From Cyrtodaria siliqua (lineage: Eukaryota; Mollusca; Bivalvia; Adapedonta; Hiatellidae): a DNA stretch of 64,000 nt. Shown here one piece after another: positions 21,886-33,797 of this stretch. The first letter of the stretch is position 1; each line of letters opens with the position of its first letter. The translations under genes were made by a program, and so were the position numbers. The stretch lies in NCBI GenBank assembly GCA_037043455.1, contig JAWPHD010010998.1:23790-87789 (forward strand), in the 5' to 3' direction. A model generated the notes under the pieces. It searched no databases, had not been told where the DNA came from, and saw only the letters and a program-made list of their open reading frames with translations.

Positions 21886-23562
21886 TAAAGGCCAGCAGAG
21901 CTTATGAGTTCTACTGGCCACAGGCCAGCAGACCTAATGGGATGACGTGTTGTTCGTCGTCCGTCCGTCATCTGTTAACTTTTGCCTTGTGAACACTCTA
22001 GCCCCTTCATTTTTCAGTCTTAACCAAACATATCCAAAGTCTTTATATCAATGAGAGCTTGAACGAGTTTGATAAACGGCCAGATCGGATCAGCAACACC
22101 AGAGATATGGCCCTCGTTTTGCTGAAAAAATCCCATTTTCTGCCTTGTGAACACTCTAGCACCTTCACTTATTATTTGATCTTTACCAAACTTGCACAGA
22201 TTGTTAATAGCAATGAAATCTTGGACGAGTTCGAAAACCAGACCTTTTCACCAGAGATATAGCCCTTAATTTTCTGAAATATGCCATAATTTGGCCTTGT
22301 TAACATGTTAGGGCCTTCATTTTTCATCGGATGTTTTTCAAAACTTTACCTGCTCGGACAAGTTTGAAAACCAGCCAGATTGGACCATTCACACCAGAGT
22401 TATGGACCTTGATTTTCTGAAATATGCTATAATTTGGCCTCGTTAACACGATAGGGACTTTATTTTTGTTGGATCTTTTACAAACTAAATCAGATTGGTA
22501 ATACTGATGAAAGCTTGGACTAGTTTGAAAACCAACCAAATCGGATTAATAACACCGGAGTTACGACCCTTGATTTAGTAGAAAATGCTGTATTTTCCTC
22601 ATTAAGACGATAGGGCCTTCATTTGTCCGGATATTAATGAAATTTTGCAGGCTTGATCAGTGCTAAATCTAATGGTGCATATCATCACCGTGTTTCGGTT
22701 GAATGATTTTTGCCCGAGTTATGGCCCTTTAAAGGTTTTAATACACAAACTTTGTCTGGACTAGTTACCAAGCCTAGTTATGCATGACATCGCTGTGTTC
22801 CGGTTGAGTGATATTTTTCAGAGTTGTAGCCCTTTAAAGGTTTCGATACATTAACTTTATCCAGACTATAGTCTGTTCTGAACTCCTGGCCGAATTTTGG
22901 CGGGGATGATGAGTACCAAGTCTAGTTGTGCATATCATCGCTGTGTTCCATTTCAATGACTTTTGGCAGAGTTGTGGCCCTTTAAAGGTTTTAATACATT
23001 ATCTTTGTACAGGCATGTTCTCCTGAACTCCTGAGTGGATTTCAGTGAAACTTGGCAAGAATGATATTATTGTCATGTTCCAGTTGAATGATTTTTGTTT
23101 GAGCTGTGTCTCTTTTAATATACAAACTTTGTCTGAACTAGTTCTCCACAACCACTGGTCGGCTTTTGAATGAAATTTGGTTGTGGCTATCATTGTCGTG
23201 TTACGTTTGAATGATTTTTGGTGGAGATATGATCCTTTAAAAGTTTGTACAGACTAATTCTCTTGAACCCCAGGCCGGATTTCAATAGAACTTGGCAGGG
23301 ATTATCAGTACGAACCCTTGTGCATAATTATCATCGCTGTGTTCCGGTTGAATGATTTTTGGCCCCTAAGGAGTTAATATGGCCCCTTATACACAAGCTT
23401 TATCCAGACTAGTTTTTCTGAACCCCTGGCTGGATTTAGGTGAAACTTGGCAGGAATGATCAGTACCAAGCCTAGTTGTACAAATTGTTGTCGTGTTCCC
23501 CATCACAGACTCCATATAGCCAGTAGAGCAATACAGGCCCTCGTGGGCCTCTTGTTTACAGG
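21886..23562. mobile_element. Pearl-like element with a degenerate core
   Basis: Starts near GGCCAGCAGAGCTTATGAG, has a short GTCGTCCGTCCGTC microsatellite and TTAACTTTTGCC, then diverged units of 130-170 bp with TGAAAxTTGGCAGGxATGAT and GTTGAATGATTTTTG. It ends in hairpin AGGCCCTCGTGGGCCT then CTTGTTTA. The CTTGTTT after the hairpin is shared with the 10857 element. Confidence 0.75.
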
Positions 23563-23589
23563 AAATCACTGTAAAACACAATTTACTTC

Positions 23590-23742
23590 TTACCATATAT
23601 CACTACAGATGGTAATCTATTTCTTACCATAAATCACTAAATACTGATCTATTTCTTACCATAAATCACTAAATACTGATCTATTTCTTACCATAAATCA
23701 CTAAATACTGATCTATTTCTTACCATAAATCACTAAATGGTG
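23590..23742. repeat. 32-bp minisatellite
   Basis: About four units of CTATTTCTTACCATAAATCA plus CTAAATACTGAT. Confidence 0.9.
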
Positions 23743-23944
23743 ATCTTTTCTTTCATGAATCACTGTAAATGATAGAATAAATAAAAAGGTAATGTTTTTT
23801 AATTTTTCATTTTTATCCTACAGTCATGTTCTGCCATAAATATATTATTGGTGAAATTTATAAGGGCAAAAAAAAAGATTCCATCTACTCAACAACAAAA
23901 TATGATAGTGATTGCAAATACGTAATGCATAGGTTTCTTTTATA

Positions 23945-25695
23945 CATAACAGGATGCCGCGAGTAGTAATCTGGAATCTTCATGTATTTATCTACAATCT
24001 TCATGTAGTAATCTACTATCTTCACGTAGTAATCTGAAATCTTCATGTAGTAATCAAGTATCTTCATGTAGTAATCTGAAATCTTCATGTAGTAATCTAG
24101 TATCTTCATGTAGTAATCTGGAATCTTCATGTAGTAATCTACTATCTTCATGTGGTAATCTGAAATCTTCATGTAGTAATCTGAAATCTTCATGTAGTAA
24201 TCAAGTATCTTCATGTAGTAATCTGCAATCTTCATGTAATAATCTACTATATTCATGTAGTAATCTGAAATCTTCATGTAGTAATCTAGTATCTTCATGT
24301 AGTAATCTGGAATCTTCATGTAGTAATCTACTATCTTCAAGTAGTAATCTGAAATCTTCATGTAGTAATCTAGTATCTTGTAGTAACCTACAAGCTTCTT
24401 GTAGTAATCTACTATCTTCATGTAGTAATCTGAAATCTTCATGTAGTAATCTGAAAACTGCATGTAGTAATCTAGTATCTTCATTTAGTAATCTAGTACC
24501 TTCATGTAGTAAACTGGAATCTTCATGTAGTAATCTACAATATTCATGTAGTTATCTAGTATCTTCATGTACTAATCTACTATCTTCATGTAGTAATCTG
24601 AAATATTCATGTATTAATCTAGTATCTTCTTGTAGTAACCTACAAGCTTCATGTTGTAATCTACTATCTTCATGTAGTAATCTACATTCTTCATGTAGTA
24701 ATCTACTATCTTCATGTACTAATCTACTATCTTCATGTAGTAATCTGAAATCTTCATGTAGTAATCTACGATCTTCATCTATAATCTTCATGTAGTAATC
24801 TGGAATCTTTATGTAGGTATCTACGATCTTCATCTAGTTATCTACTATCTACATGTAGTAATCAAGTATCTTCATGTAGTAATCTACTTTCTTCATGTAG
24901 TAATCTGGAATCTTCATGTGAAATTTAGTATCTACATGTAGTAATCTACTATCTTCAATAATCTATGATGTTCATCGAGTAGTCTACTACCTTCATGTAG
25001 TAATCTAGAATCTTCATGTAGTAATCTAGTTTAATCTAGTATTTTCATGTAGTAATCTACTATATTCATGTAGTAATCTGGAATCTTCATGTAGTAATCT
25101 ACGGTCTTCATCTAGAATCTTCATGTAGTAATCTACGATCTTCATCTAGAATCTTCATTTAGTAATCTAGAATCTTCATGTAGTAATCTACTATCTCCAT
25201 GTAGTAATCTGGAATCTTCATGTAGTAATCTTCATCTAGAATCTTCATGTAGTAATCTAGAATCTTCATGTAGTAATGAAGTATCTTCATGTAGTAATCT
25301 ACTTTCTTCATGTAGTAATCTGGAATCTTCATGTAGTAATCTTCATCTAGAATCTTCATGTAGTAATCTTCATCTAAATTCTTCATGTAGTAATCTAGAA
25401 TCTTCATGTAGTAATGAAGTATCTACATGTAGTAATCTATGATCTTCATCTAGTAGTCGACTACCTTCATGTAGTAATATAGAATCTTCATGTAGTAATC
25501 TAGTATTTTCATGTAGTAATCTACTATCTTCATGTAGTAATCTGGAATCTTCATGTAGTAATCTACGATCTTCATCTAGAATCTTCATGTAGTAATCTAC
25601 TATCTTCATCTGGAATCTTCATGTAGTAATCTACGATCTTCATCTAGAATCTTCATGTAGTAATCTAGAATCTTCATGTGGTAATCTAGTATCTT
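23945..25695. repeat. 21-bp array, about eighty copies
   Basis: Units AATCTTCATGTAGTAATCTG with frequent single-base and short indel variants (AATCTACTATCTTCATGTAG and ATCTACGATCTTCATCTAG). Reverse-strand open frames reading YYMKI repeats are artefacts of the period. Confidence 0.95.
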
Positions 25696-26790
25696 TTTGA
25701 TTTTAAACCTGCTTGCATATACCTGTAATAACATCTGGAGTCCTAAAAAACAAAAACATTACTCTATTATATTATTGGTGCGGTATAATTAATAGTAAGT
25801 AATAATAAGCTTTGAACTTCTTGTATAATTAATATTCCTTTGAATAATTATAATGATTTGCAAATATGCCAGTTATGTAGAAGACAAAGGGACACCGAAA
25901 TATTGCTTTATGCTCCTTTAAGATAAATTTCTCCTTTTTTTCCAACTAGCAAACATGTGTATAGCACAACTGACACCAGGAAACGTTCTATCAGTTGTTT
26001 GGTTCTCATTGCTTGTCATAATATATACAGTGAATCTATTCTTTTCTCACACACATCAGACAGGTGATGGTCCTAGCAAAATGACAATTACAATGCACTG
26101 TAAAGCAAATCTCTGTGTCCTGTGATGAATTATGTATTAAAAGGCTTAAACAATGTCTGTGTTATATCTTTTATGAGTTCACTATGCAGGTGGCCACCAC
26201 CAGTATTTGATGAGATAATAAAAACATTTTTATAGTGGTACAACTTCCATTTATAACCTTACCCAAAGTCCAGTATATGAAGTCAAAATACGATGGCTTT
26301 GTATACTGGCATTGCATTATGTCTTCACAAACCTTGCCTGAAAGAACAAACTGGAGTCGTGTCACATTCTCTACCTAATTTATAATGGGAGCGAGTCACA
26401 CCTCTGATTGTTAAGTACAGAATATAAAACCATAAGATTCTCACGGATAGCTGATACTAATGTTTGAACCAATGTCATACTTCAGAATGGCGACTACATA
26501 GGAACTCATTTTCATTTTCCACCATTGTCCAGTCAGAAGAACCAAAACAGCAGTGCTTTTGCATCATGGAGATGACTTGCATACATATACAAAGCTATAA
26601 GCACTATAAATACCGTAAAAAGACGATATCTGGGTGCAGTATTGAGCAAGATACCCCTAAGAAATAACATCGACCAATTTTTACAAAATATAGGAATTGT
26701 TTGACCGCTTGTTATTGAATGAATGTGCGTTATAGAGGTTGAAGAGTTGTCGTGTATAAGGTGTTTCATATTGCGACCTTGACATACAGA
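25696..26790. other. Intergenic, nothing recognised
   Basis: AT-rich sequence without repeats, RNA genes or convincing open frames. Confidence 0.5.
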
Positions 26791-26794
26791 CCCA

Positions 26795-27060
26795 AAAATG
26801 AATTGGAATTGAATGTTGTTTAACGGCTCATCAACACAGAATAGGTTATTTGGAGCCGCCCCAGAGAGAGGGGAAGGATACATAGGAATCCAAAAATGAA
26901 TTGGAACCTGCCCTACTCTTATTATCGAATAGATTCAAATGGTTCTTTAACGTGCTCGTGCCCGGTTTAAGTCCCCATCCAACGGATGAGGCTAAGAGAA
27001 AGTGTCTTGCCCAAGAACACACCGACGGAACTCAGTGACACCACGGAAGTGAATTGGGGG
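26795..27060 (-). mobile_element. tRNA-derived SINE, reverse orientation
   Basis: Reads on the minus strand with the body TGTTCTTGGGCAAGACACTT and tail TTCTGTGTTGATGAGCCGTT. Same family as 30583-30895; the head is truncated. Confidence 0.85.
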
Positions 27061-27071
27061 AAAAATCCTGA

Positions 27072-28000
27072 TTCTCTATGGCGTGGCCCAGTGGCTAGCA
27101 CGGTGGACCCGTGTTCAAGCTTCGCCGGCGCCACTGAGTTTTATCATTTTGTTCTTGCGAAGACACTTTCCTTTAGCCTCATCAGGCAAATGGTGAAGTT
27201 AACTGGGCGGTCTCTTGTATCAGCGTCTATCCTCCCTCCAACCATGTTTAACTGGGCGGTCTTGTGTAGCGGCGTCTATCCTCCCTCCGACCCATGTTTA
27301 ACTGGGCGGTCTCATGTATCGGTGTCTATCCTCCCTCCGACCATGTTTAACTGGGTGGTCTCGTGTATCGGCATCTATCCTCCCTCCGACCATGTTTAAC
27401 TGGGTGGTCTCGTGTATCAGCGTCTATCCTCCCTCCGACCTTGTTTAACTGGGCGTTCTCGTGTATCGGCGTCTATCCTCCCTCCGACCTTGTTTAACTG
27501 GGCGTTCTCATGTATCAGCGTCTATCCTCCCTCCGATCATGTTTAACTGGGTGGTCTCATGTATCGGCATCTATCCTCCCTCCGACCATGTTTAACTGGG
27601 CGTTCTCGTGTATCGGTGTCTATCCTCCCTCCGACCATGTTTAACTGGGCGTTCTCGTGTATCGGCTTCTATCCTCCCTCCGACCATGTTTAACTGGGTG
27701 GTCTCATGTATCGGCGTCTATCCTCCCTCCGACCATGTTTAACTGGGTGGTCTCATGTAGCGGCGTCTATCCTCCCTCTGACCATGTTTAACTGGGCGGT
27801 CTCGTGTATCGGCATCTATCCTCCCTCCGACCATGTTTAACTGGGCGGTCTCGTGTATCGGCATCTATCCTCCCTCCGACCATGTTTAACCGGGCGGTCT
27901 CATGTATAGGCGTCTATCCTCCCTCAAACCATAATTAACTGGGCGGTCTCATGTATCGGCATCTATCCTCCCTCCAACCATGTTTAAGAACCATATGAAT
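27072..28000 (+). mobile_element. SINE with an internally expanded 49-bp core
   Basis: The head (GGCGTGGCCCAGTGGCTAGC, then GCCACTGAGTTTTATCATTT) is followed by about fifteen units of 49 bp carrying TTAACTGGGCGGTCTCGTGT and ATCGGCGTCTATCCTCCCTC. The same segment occurs once in the 30583 SINE (AAACCGGGCGGTCCTGTGTA, CGGTCTATCCTCCGAGCACG). The last unit runs into GTTTAAGAACCATATGAAT, the normal SINE continuation. Confidence 0.9.
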
Positions 28001-28418
28001 TTATTACAGGTGCTGCCGTATTGTAGCACCTCAGTCTATTAATCCAGGGATTATGCGTTCCATCCCAGCCAGGACCAAATTTGATTAATTCTCGAAATAC
28101 TTGAAAAAGAATTTGTTGCACCCTTTTAGTTTAGTGAGCAATACATGTTTTAAGGATAAGGGCCCGTTTTATTAAACATCTTACGATAAGTCTTACATTT
28201 TAAAACTGTTCACATTTTTGCACTATGGCATTCAATGTAGACAATTTTGTGTTCATTATGTGCAGAAATATCAAATGTATAAGAAAACAAAATGAAATCG
28301 CGTTCTCTCAGTTGTGAATTGTAAATCAAAGTAAAGAAATTAACTCTGCACCCAAGCATAACAGTCCCTTCAGGGGCTTACTGTACACTGTAATTAATAC
28401 AAGACCTCGGTCTGAGGG
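28001..28418. other. Intergenic, nothing recognised
   Basis: No repeat or coding signal seen between the expanded SINE and the TIR element at 28419. Confidence 0.45.
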
Positions 28419-29939
28419 TGTCTCGCCCACCGCGGCAAACCGCATATGAAATATTAAATTTGTGCTTAAATGATGTCCACCAAAGACAACACTTCATATG
28501 ACCAAGTATCAAACAAATAAAAGCGAAGTAATCATACGAAGTTAAGTTACTGAGGTTAAGTGGTTTAACCAGGGCGTAATTTTGGGAAATAACGCAAAAC
28601 ATGACCTTGACCTTGGTGTTTTTTGTCATCCAGCGATGTCCACCAATGCCAACTAGAGCTGTCGCCTTCAAAGGGTGACAAATATACCCCGCTACCAGAC
28701 CCCACATTCCCCACCCTACTGTTGCGAGTAAAGATTGGTTGGAATGGGATTTTCATGATCATTTAATGGTGACCTTGACCTTTGACCTACTGACCTCAAA
28801 ACCAATAGGGGCCATCTTTTCATCACAGGCAGTCCACATATTAAGTTGCATGAGATTTGCTTCAGGGGGAGAGGATCTGGTCCCGGTTACCTTGACCTTT
28901 GATCTACGGACCTCAAAATTAATAGGGGTCATCCTCCCAACACGGGCAGTTCACCTATGAAGTTTCAAGAGATTTGCTTCAGGGGGAGAGGAGTTATGGA
29001 GCGGGCAAGGTTTTTCATTATCGGGTCCTTGTGACCTTGACCTTTGATCTACTGACCTCAAAATCAATAGGGCTCTTCGTCCCACCACAGGCAATTAACC
29101 TATAAAGTTTCATGAGATTTTCTTCAGGGGGACAGGAGTTATGGAACGGACAAGGTTTTTCATTATCGGGTCCAGGTGACCTTGACCTACTGACCTCAAA
29201 ATCAATAGGGGTCGTCCTCTCACCACATGCAGTTCACCTATGAGGTTTCATGAGATTTGCCTCGAGGGGAAAGGAAATGGCGGACAAGGTTTTCCATTAT
29301 CGGGTGCTGGTGACCTTGTCCTTTGACCTATTGACCTCAAAATCGATAGGGGCCATCCTCTCACCACCAGTTCATCTATGAAGTTTCATGAAATTTGCCT
29401 CGGTGGGGGGGGGGGGGGGGAAAGATTAATGGGGTGGGGGGGGGGGGAAAGATTAATGGTGTGGACAAGATTTTATCAGGTCCCAGTGCGAGTTATGGTG
29501 CGAACAAGGTTTTTCATTATCGGGTCCCGGTGACCTTGACCTTTGACCTACTGAACTCAAAATCAATAAGGTCATCCTCTCACCACAGGCAGTTCATCTG
29601 TGAAGTTTCATGATATTTGCTTCAGGGGGAGAGGAGTTATGGAGTGGACAAGGTTTTTCCTTATCAGGTTATGGTGCCCTTGACCTATTGACCTCAAAAA
29701 TCAATAGAGGTCATCCTCTCATCACAGGCAGTCCATGCATGAAGTTTTATGAGATTTGCTTCAGGGGGAGAGGAGTTATGGAGCAGACAATGTTGCATCT
29801 ACAGACAGACAGACAGACGGTAAAACCAGTATAAGCCCTAAACTTTGTTTAGTGGGGGTATAACAATACATAAGATCAAGTATCAAAGACACCGGAAATG
29901 TGACTGCTATGTCTCGCTACCCACTATGTGGGCGAGACA
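28419..29939. mobile_element. Pearl-like element with terminal inverted repeats and nuclear-receptor-like motifs
   Basis: Left TGTCTCGCCCAC (28419-28430) and right GTGGGCGAGACA (29928-29939) are exact inverses. The core has about eight units of roughly 150 bp with GACCTTGACCTTTGACCTAC and CTTCAGGGGGAGAGGAGTTA. A (GACA)n run near 29800-29818 follows, and the right end itself folds (GTCTCGC with GCGAGAC). G-runs of 12-15 sit at 29403-29447. Confidence 0.82.
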
Positions 29940-29985
29940 ATAAATGGCTTGGATCCTAGTAGTTTTCAACGTTTTTATACTAAAC

Positions 29986-31628
29986 AAGAGGTCAATGACC
30001 TTGAAGCTCTACTGGCAGGTTCTGAAAGCTGGATCAGCATTCCTGTGAAGTTTCATGAAAATCTGTCCAGTAATTTCAGAGTAGTCGTTAGAAGTTTTCA
30101 TATATAACTCTATGTAAACAAAGATGGCCACTGGCAACCATGTTTAATGTTGAATCAAAATAATTTTCGACAAGGACCAACATCATGTCGAACTGATCAT
30201 TTTAGAAAAAATCCTATATATATCAATATCACTTATAGTTTTCAAGAAGTAGTCGCTACAAATTTGTTTTTTAAAAATCTATTTTTAGCCATTAAACATG
30301 GCTGGCATCTTGAATTTCGGGCCGACCTGTAATTTTGTAAAGATCAAGTACACATCAAGAGCAACATTTCTGTAAAGTTTCATGAAAATCTTTCAAGTTG
30401 TTTCAGAGGAGTAGTCGTTATAAGTATTTACTATATAACTCAATGTAAACAAAGATGGCCGCTGCCAGCCATGTTTAATGTCAAATCAAAATTATTTTTG
30501 GCAAGGATCAACATCATGTCATGCTAATCATTTTAGAAGAAGTCCCATATCAATATCACTTATAGTTTCAAGAAGTAGAGGGCTGGCGTGGCGCAGTCTG
30601 TAGCGCGACGGATTTGTAGCCAGAGGCCCCGGGTTCAATCCTCCATAGTGCCACTGAGTTTTGTCAGTGTGTTCTTGGGCAAGACACTTTCCCTTAGCCC
30701 CGTCCGTCGGATGGGGACGTAAACCGGGCGGTCCTGTGTATCGGTCTATCCTCCGAGCACGTTTAAGAACCATAGGAATCTATTCGATAATAAGAGTAGG
30801 GCACGGTTTGCGGATTCCTATGTATCTTTCCCCTCTCTCTGGGGCGGCTCTAAATAACCTATACTGTGTTGATGAGCCGTTAAATAACATTCAACAGTTT
30901 TAAGAAATAGTCATCTCGAATTTCCGGCCGACCTGAAATTTTGCTAGGATCAACCAAACATCATGAGCAACATTTTCGACAAAGAACTAACATCATGTCA
31001 TGCTAATCATTTTAAAAAAGTCCCATATCAATAATACTTATAGTTTTCAAGAAGTAGTCGCTACAAACTTGTTTTTCAAAAATAAATCTATTTTCAGCCG
31101 TGGCGATCATCTTGAATTTCCGGCTTATCTGATATTTTGCTAGGATCAACTAGATATCAAGAGCAACATTCCTTGGAAATTTCATGAAATCCGTCAAGTA
31201 GTTTCAGAGGAGTAGTCGCTACAATTTTTACTATATAACACTATGTAAACAAAGATGGCCGCTGGCAGCCATGTTTAATATCGAATCAAAATGATTTTCG
31301 ACAAGGACTTACATCATGTCCTGCTGATCATTTTAGAAAAAGTCCCATATCAATATCACTTATAGTTTTCAAGAAGTAGTCTATACAAACGTTTTTTAAA
31401 AATCTATTTTTAGCTTTGGCGGCCATCTTCGATTTCACATCAACATACATTTTTGCTAGGATCAACTAGACTTCATTTCATGATCAACATTCCTCTAAAC
31501 TTTCATGAAAATCCATCCAGTAGTTTCAGAGGAGTAGTCTCTGCAAAAAAAAGTTTACAGACGGATGATGGACACCGCACCATGGCATACCGGTAAGCTC
31601 TGCTAATCTTTGATCAGTAGAGCTAAAA
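29986..31628 (-). mobile_element. Pearl-like element, inverted relative of 10857-13070
   Basis: Begins AAACAAGAGGTCAATGACCT and ends near TTGATCAGTAGAGCTAAA, the reverse of the 10857 element. Core units share AAGATGGCCGCTGGCAGCCA and TTTCAAGAAGTAGTCG. A SINE is inserted at 30583-30895. Confidence 0.87.
30583..30895 (+). mobile_element. Full-length tRNA-derived SINE (reference copy)
   Basis: Head GGCGTGGCGCAGTCTGTAGC with B-box-like GGTTCAATCC, body TTCTTGGGCAAGACACTTTC, middle AAACCGGGCGGTCCTGTGTA, and tail AACCTATACTGTGTTGATGA. Inserted in the pearl-like element, which continues on both sides with similar TTTCAAGAAG / TTTTAAGAAA flanks that may be a decayed target duplication. Confidence 0.9.
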
Positions 31629-32051
31629 AAGCATCTGCAGTCATATTGTAATACATACTGCAATACAGTTCAGAATATTGCAATTTACTGCAATACATGT
31701 ACATTATTTGCCGTACTGATGCAGGCTTAATATTTACCATATGAACTTATAGGTCCTATGTTTGGAAAATCTGTCCTTATGAATTGTTATCTCCCAAAAA
31801 CAAATATATGACCATAATTACAAACTTCAGATGAATTTGCACCATTAGAAAGTTCATTATATGAAAGAAATCATATATGCCATGTTTAATTTTAAAAGAG
31901 TGTCAACCAAAACCCAATGATAAAGCCATCATAGGAAAGCATGATTGTAAATAAATCTAACATGGTTTATTAAAATGCTCAATGCTGATTGGTTGTTGGG
32001 AGGTTTTGGAATTCCTATCAATATGTCTGACATCAGGAACATTAACTGGCA

Positions 32052-32265
32052 CCGAAGCATTGTGGTGTAGTGGTTATAGCGTCTGCCTTGCATTCGGGAG
32101 GTCGTGGGTTCGAGTCCCCTGACCGCGTCATACCAAAGACTTTAAAAATGGAGTAGTCACTTGTAACCCTTGCCTGACGAGCAAATAATGGGTAGTGCTA
32201 CGACTGATTGACCAGTGTCAGAATAATGTGGGTGGCAAGACATCTTTTTTTAAACACCAGAAAAC
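32052..32265 (+). mobile_element. SINE with a tRNA-Ala-like head
   Basis: A-box-like TGGTGTAGTGGTTATAGC, anticodon-loop-like CTGCCTTGCATTCGGGAGG and B-box GGGTTCGAGTCCC are followed by a non-tRNA body (GGGTAGTGCTACGACTGATT). The acceptor stem does not close well, so it is called a SINE and not a tRNA gene. A 50-bp direct duplication (CAGATGCAAAACCACAATGC) lies just after, at 32297-32358. Confidence 0.75.
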
Positions 32266-32636
32266 ACGCTATTCTTTGAGACGTATTTTTAAATATCAGA
32301 TGCAAAACCACAATGCAATGGAATGCGTTTCAGATGCAAAACCACAATGCAATGGAATGCCTTTATGTTAAGGGCTGCCATGTTTAAATAGGACAAAGCT
32401 GCATATTTTTATCATGTTGAGAGATGGGCATAAATGTAAGTTGTGAGAATTTTATTTTGTTCAATCTATCGCATAATTGTATACCATGAAACTACGAGTT
32501 TATATTGTGCGAAATCAAAACCTGGTGTTTCGGACTTCCATCGAAACTGCATGCCTGTGACCCTTAATATTGGTGATTTTCAAGTCCCGCCCACACATAT
32601 TGATCGTTCTGGGACAACATCAACCCACTGCAAATA

Positions 32637-33185
32637 TTTCTTATTGTTTGAGGCGCTTGTTCAGCCAAAGGTTTTTTGGACTGTTAAGACAAATTTCAAC
32701 TAGTACCTCAATAAAATGTATATCACTGAAACCTACTACATTTTTAGTGGTAAATAAAAATACCTTAATTTTCCAAATCTGTTGAGAAATAAAAAGTTCA
32801 CAAGTTGTTTTTGATAGGGCCTTTTAAATGCTAAATTCTGCTGCATCAAAAATTTGAAAAATATATTTTTTTAGAATTTCTATCCAAAACTGGTTTTAAT
32901 GTGTTGAATAAATGTAAGTGAAAACAGTCTGAAAGTTTTAAAGAAAAATATTAAGGCTAACTGAAGTTATTTGAGATTATTTGATTTTCTGCTGTCCCAT
33001 CAACAAGAAATTTACATGGGAAAAGCCCCACCAAAATATCATTTTGGCTAAGGTATTTTTATTTACCACTACAAATTCCTGTTCCACTGATATATAGTTT
33101 ATGAACCTATTATAAAAATTGCTCAAGTTAATGCTGCAAAACCTTCGGCTGAAACAAGCGCCCCGAACAATAAGCAAAAGATTTT
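32637..33185. mobile_element. Long-inverted-repeat (MITE-like) element
   Basis: GGCGCTTGTTCAGCCAAAGG on the left matches the inverse of the right arm (CCTTCGGCTGAAACAAGCGC), and TAGTGGTAAATAAAAATACC on the left matches the inverse GGTATTTTTATTTACCACTA. Arms are about 150 bp with a 250-bp centre. No coding potential. Confidence 0.75.
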
Positions 33186-33229
33186 CTAGAAAACTTCAGG
33201 ATTGGATAGATAGACATCTGCTACAATAA

Positions 33230-33546
33230 CAATCTTCGTAATACTTTTTATTTTCAACAACAAAAGTATGCAGACAAGCAGAGATTATATCGAATATGAT
33301 AAAGACATCCCACTATAAATTATCTGTAATATATAAAATGTAAATTCAATCAAAAACAATATCATACAACTACTAAAAATAATCTAAATTAAAACTTTTT
33401 TATCGAAGAAACAGTCATCATCATTATTTGACACTTTCAGCAAGCTAACCTTTTTCTTTTAAAATATGGAACGTGATTTTTAATAGATAATCTAATACCG
33501 GTTAGTACAAATACGTAAATGTTTCATGACACTCAAATTTAATTCA
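33230..33546 (-). other. Probable DyP 3' UTR with AATAAA
   Basis: About 300 bp of AT-rich sequence follows the stop codon. A canonical AATAAA on the minus strand sits at 33252-33247, giving a plausible cleavage site shortly after. No coding potential seen. Confidence 0.5.
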
Positions 33547-33797
33547 TCACGCCAGTTTAGCCAACTCTTCATTGCCTGGGAAGTAAAAGTAGGTTCCCTT
33601 CACATTTTTTGTCAATCGCATGACGTCATCGTGGTGTGGGTCGCCACCCGCTCCCACCATGTTGTCAAGCATAAAGTTGAGGTTGTTTGGCGATGCTGAG
33701 AAGCCAATGAAGAACAAGCCAGCTCCACCGCTCAGCGAACCGTATGGCATAGACTGGCGCACAATTTCAAAAGGTTTACTCTGTTGAAGTCCACTAC
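33547..33797 (-). CDS. DyP peroxidase terminal exon
   Basis: Acceptor gtattacag. Encodes SGLQQSKPFEIVRQSMPYGS with the distal Arg, then GLFFIGFSASPNNL, a His/Asp-rich loop (GDPHHDDVM), GTYFYFPGNEEL and stop TGA at 33549-33547. Confidence 0.95.

Noticed and set aside
26986..27399. 137-residue plus-strand frame
   Set aside because: Covers two SINE copies and the 49-bp expansion.
32055..32132. tRNA-Ala gene
   Set aside because: The anticodon and T arms look right but the acceptor stem does not pair, and a known type of SINE body continues downstream.
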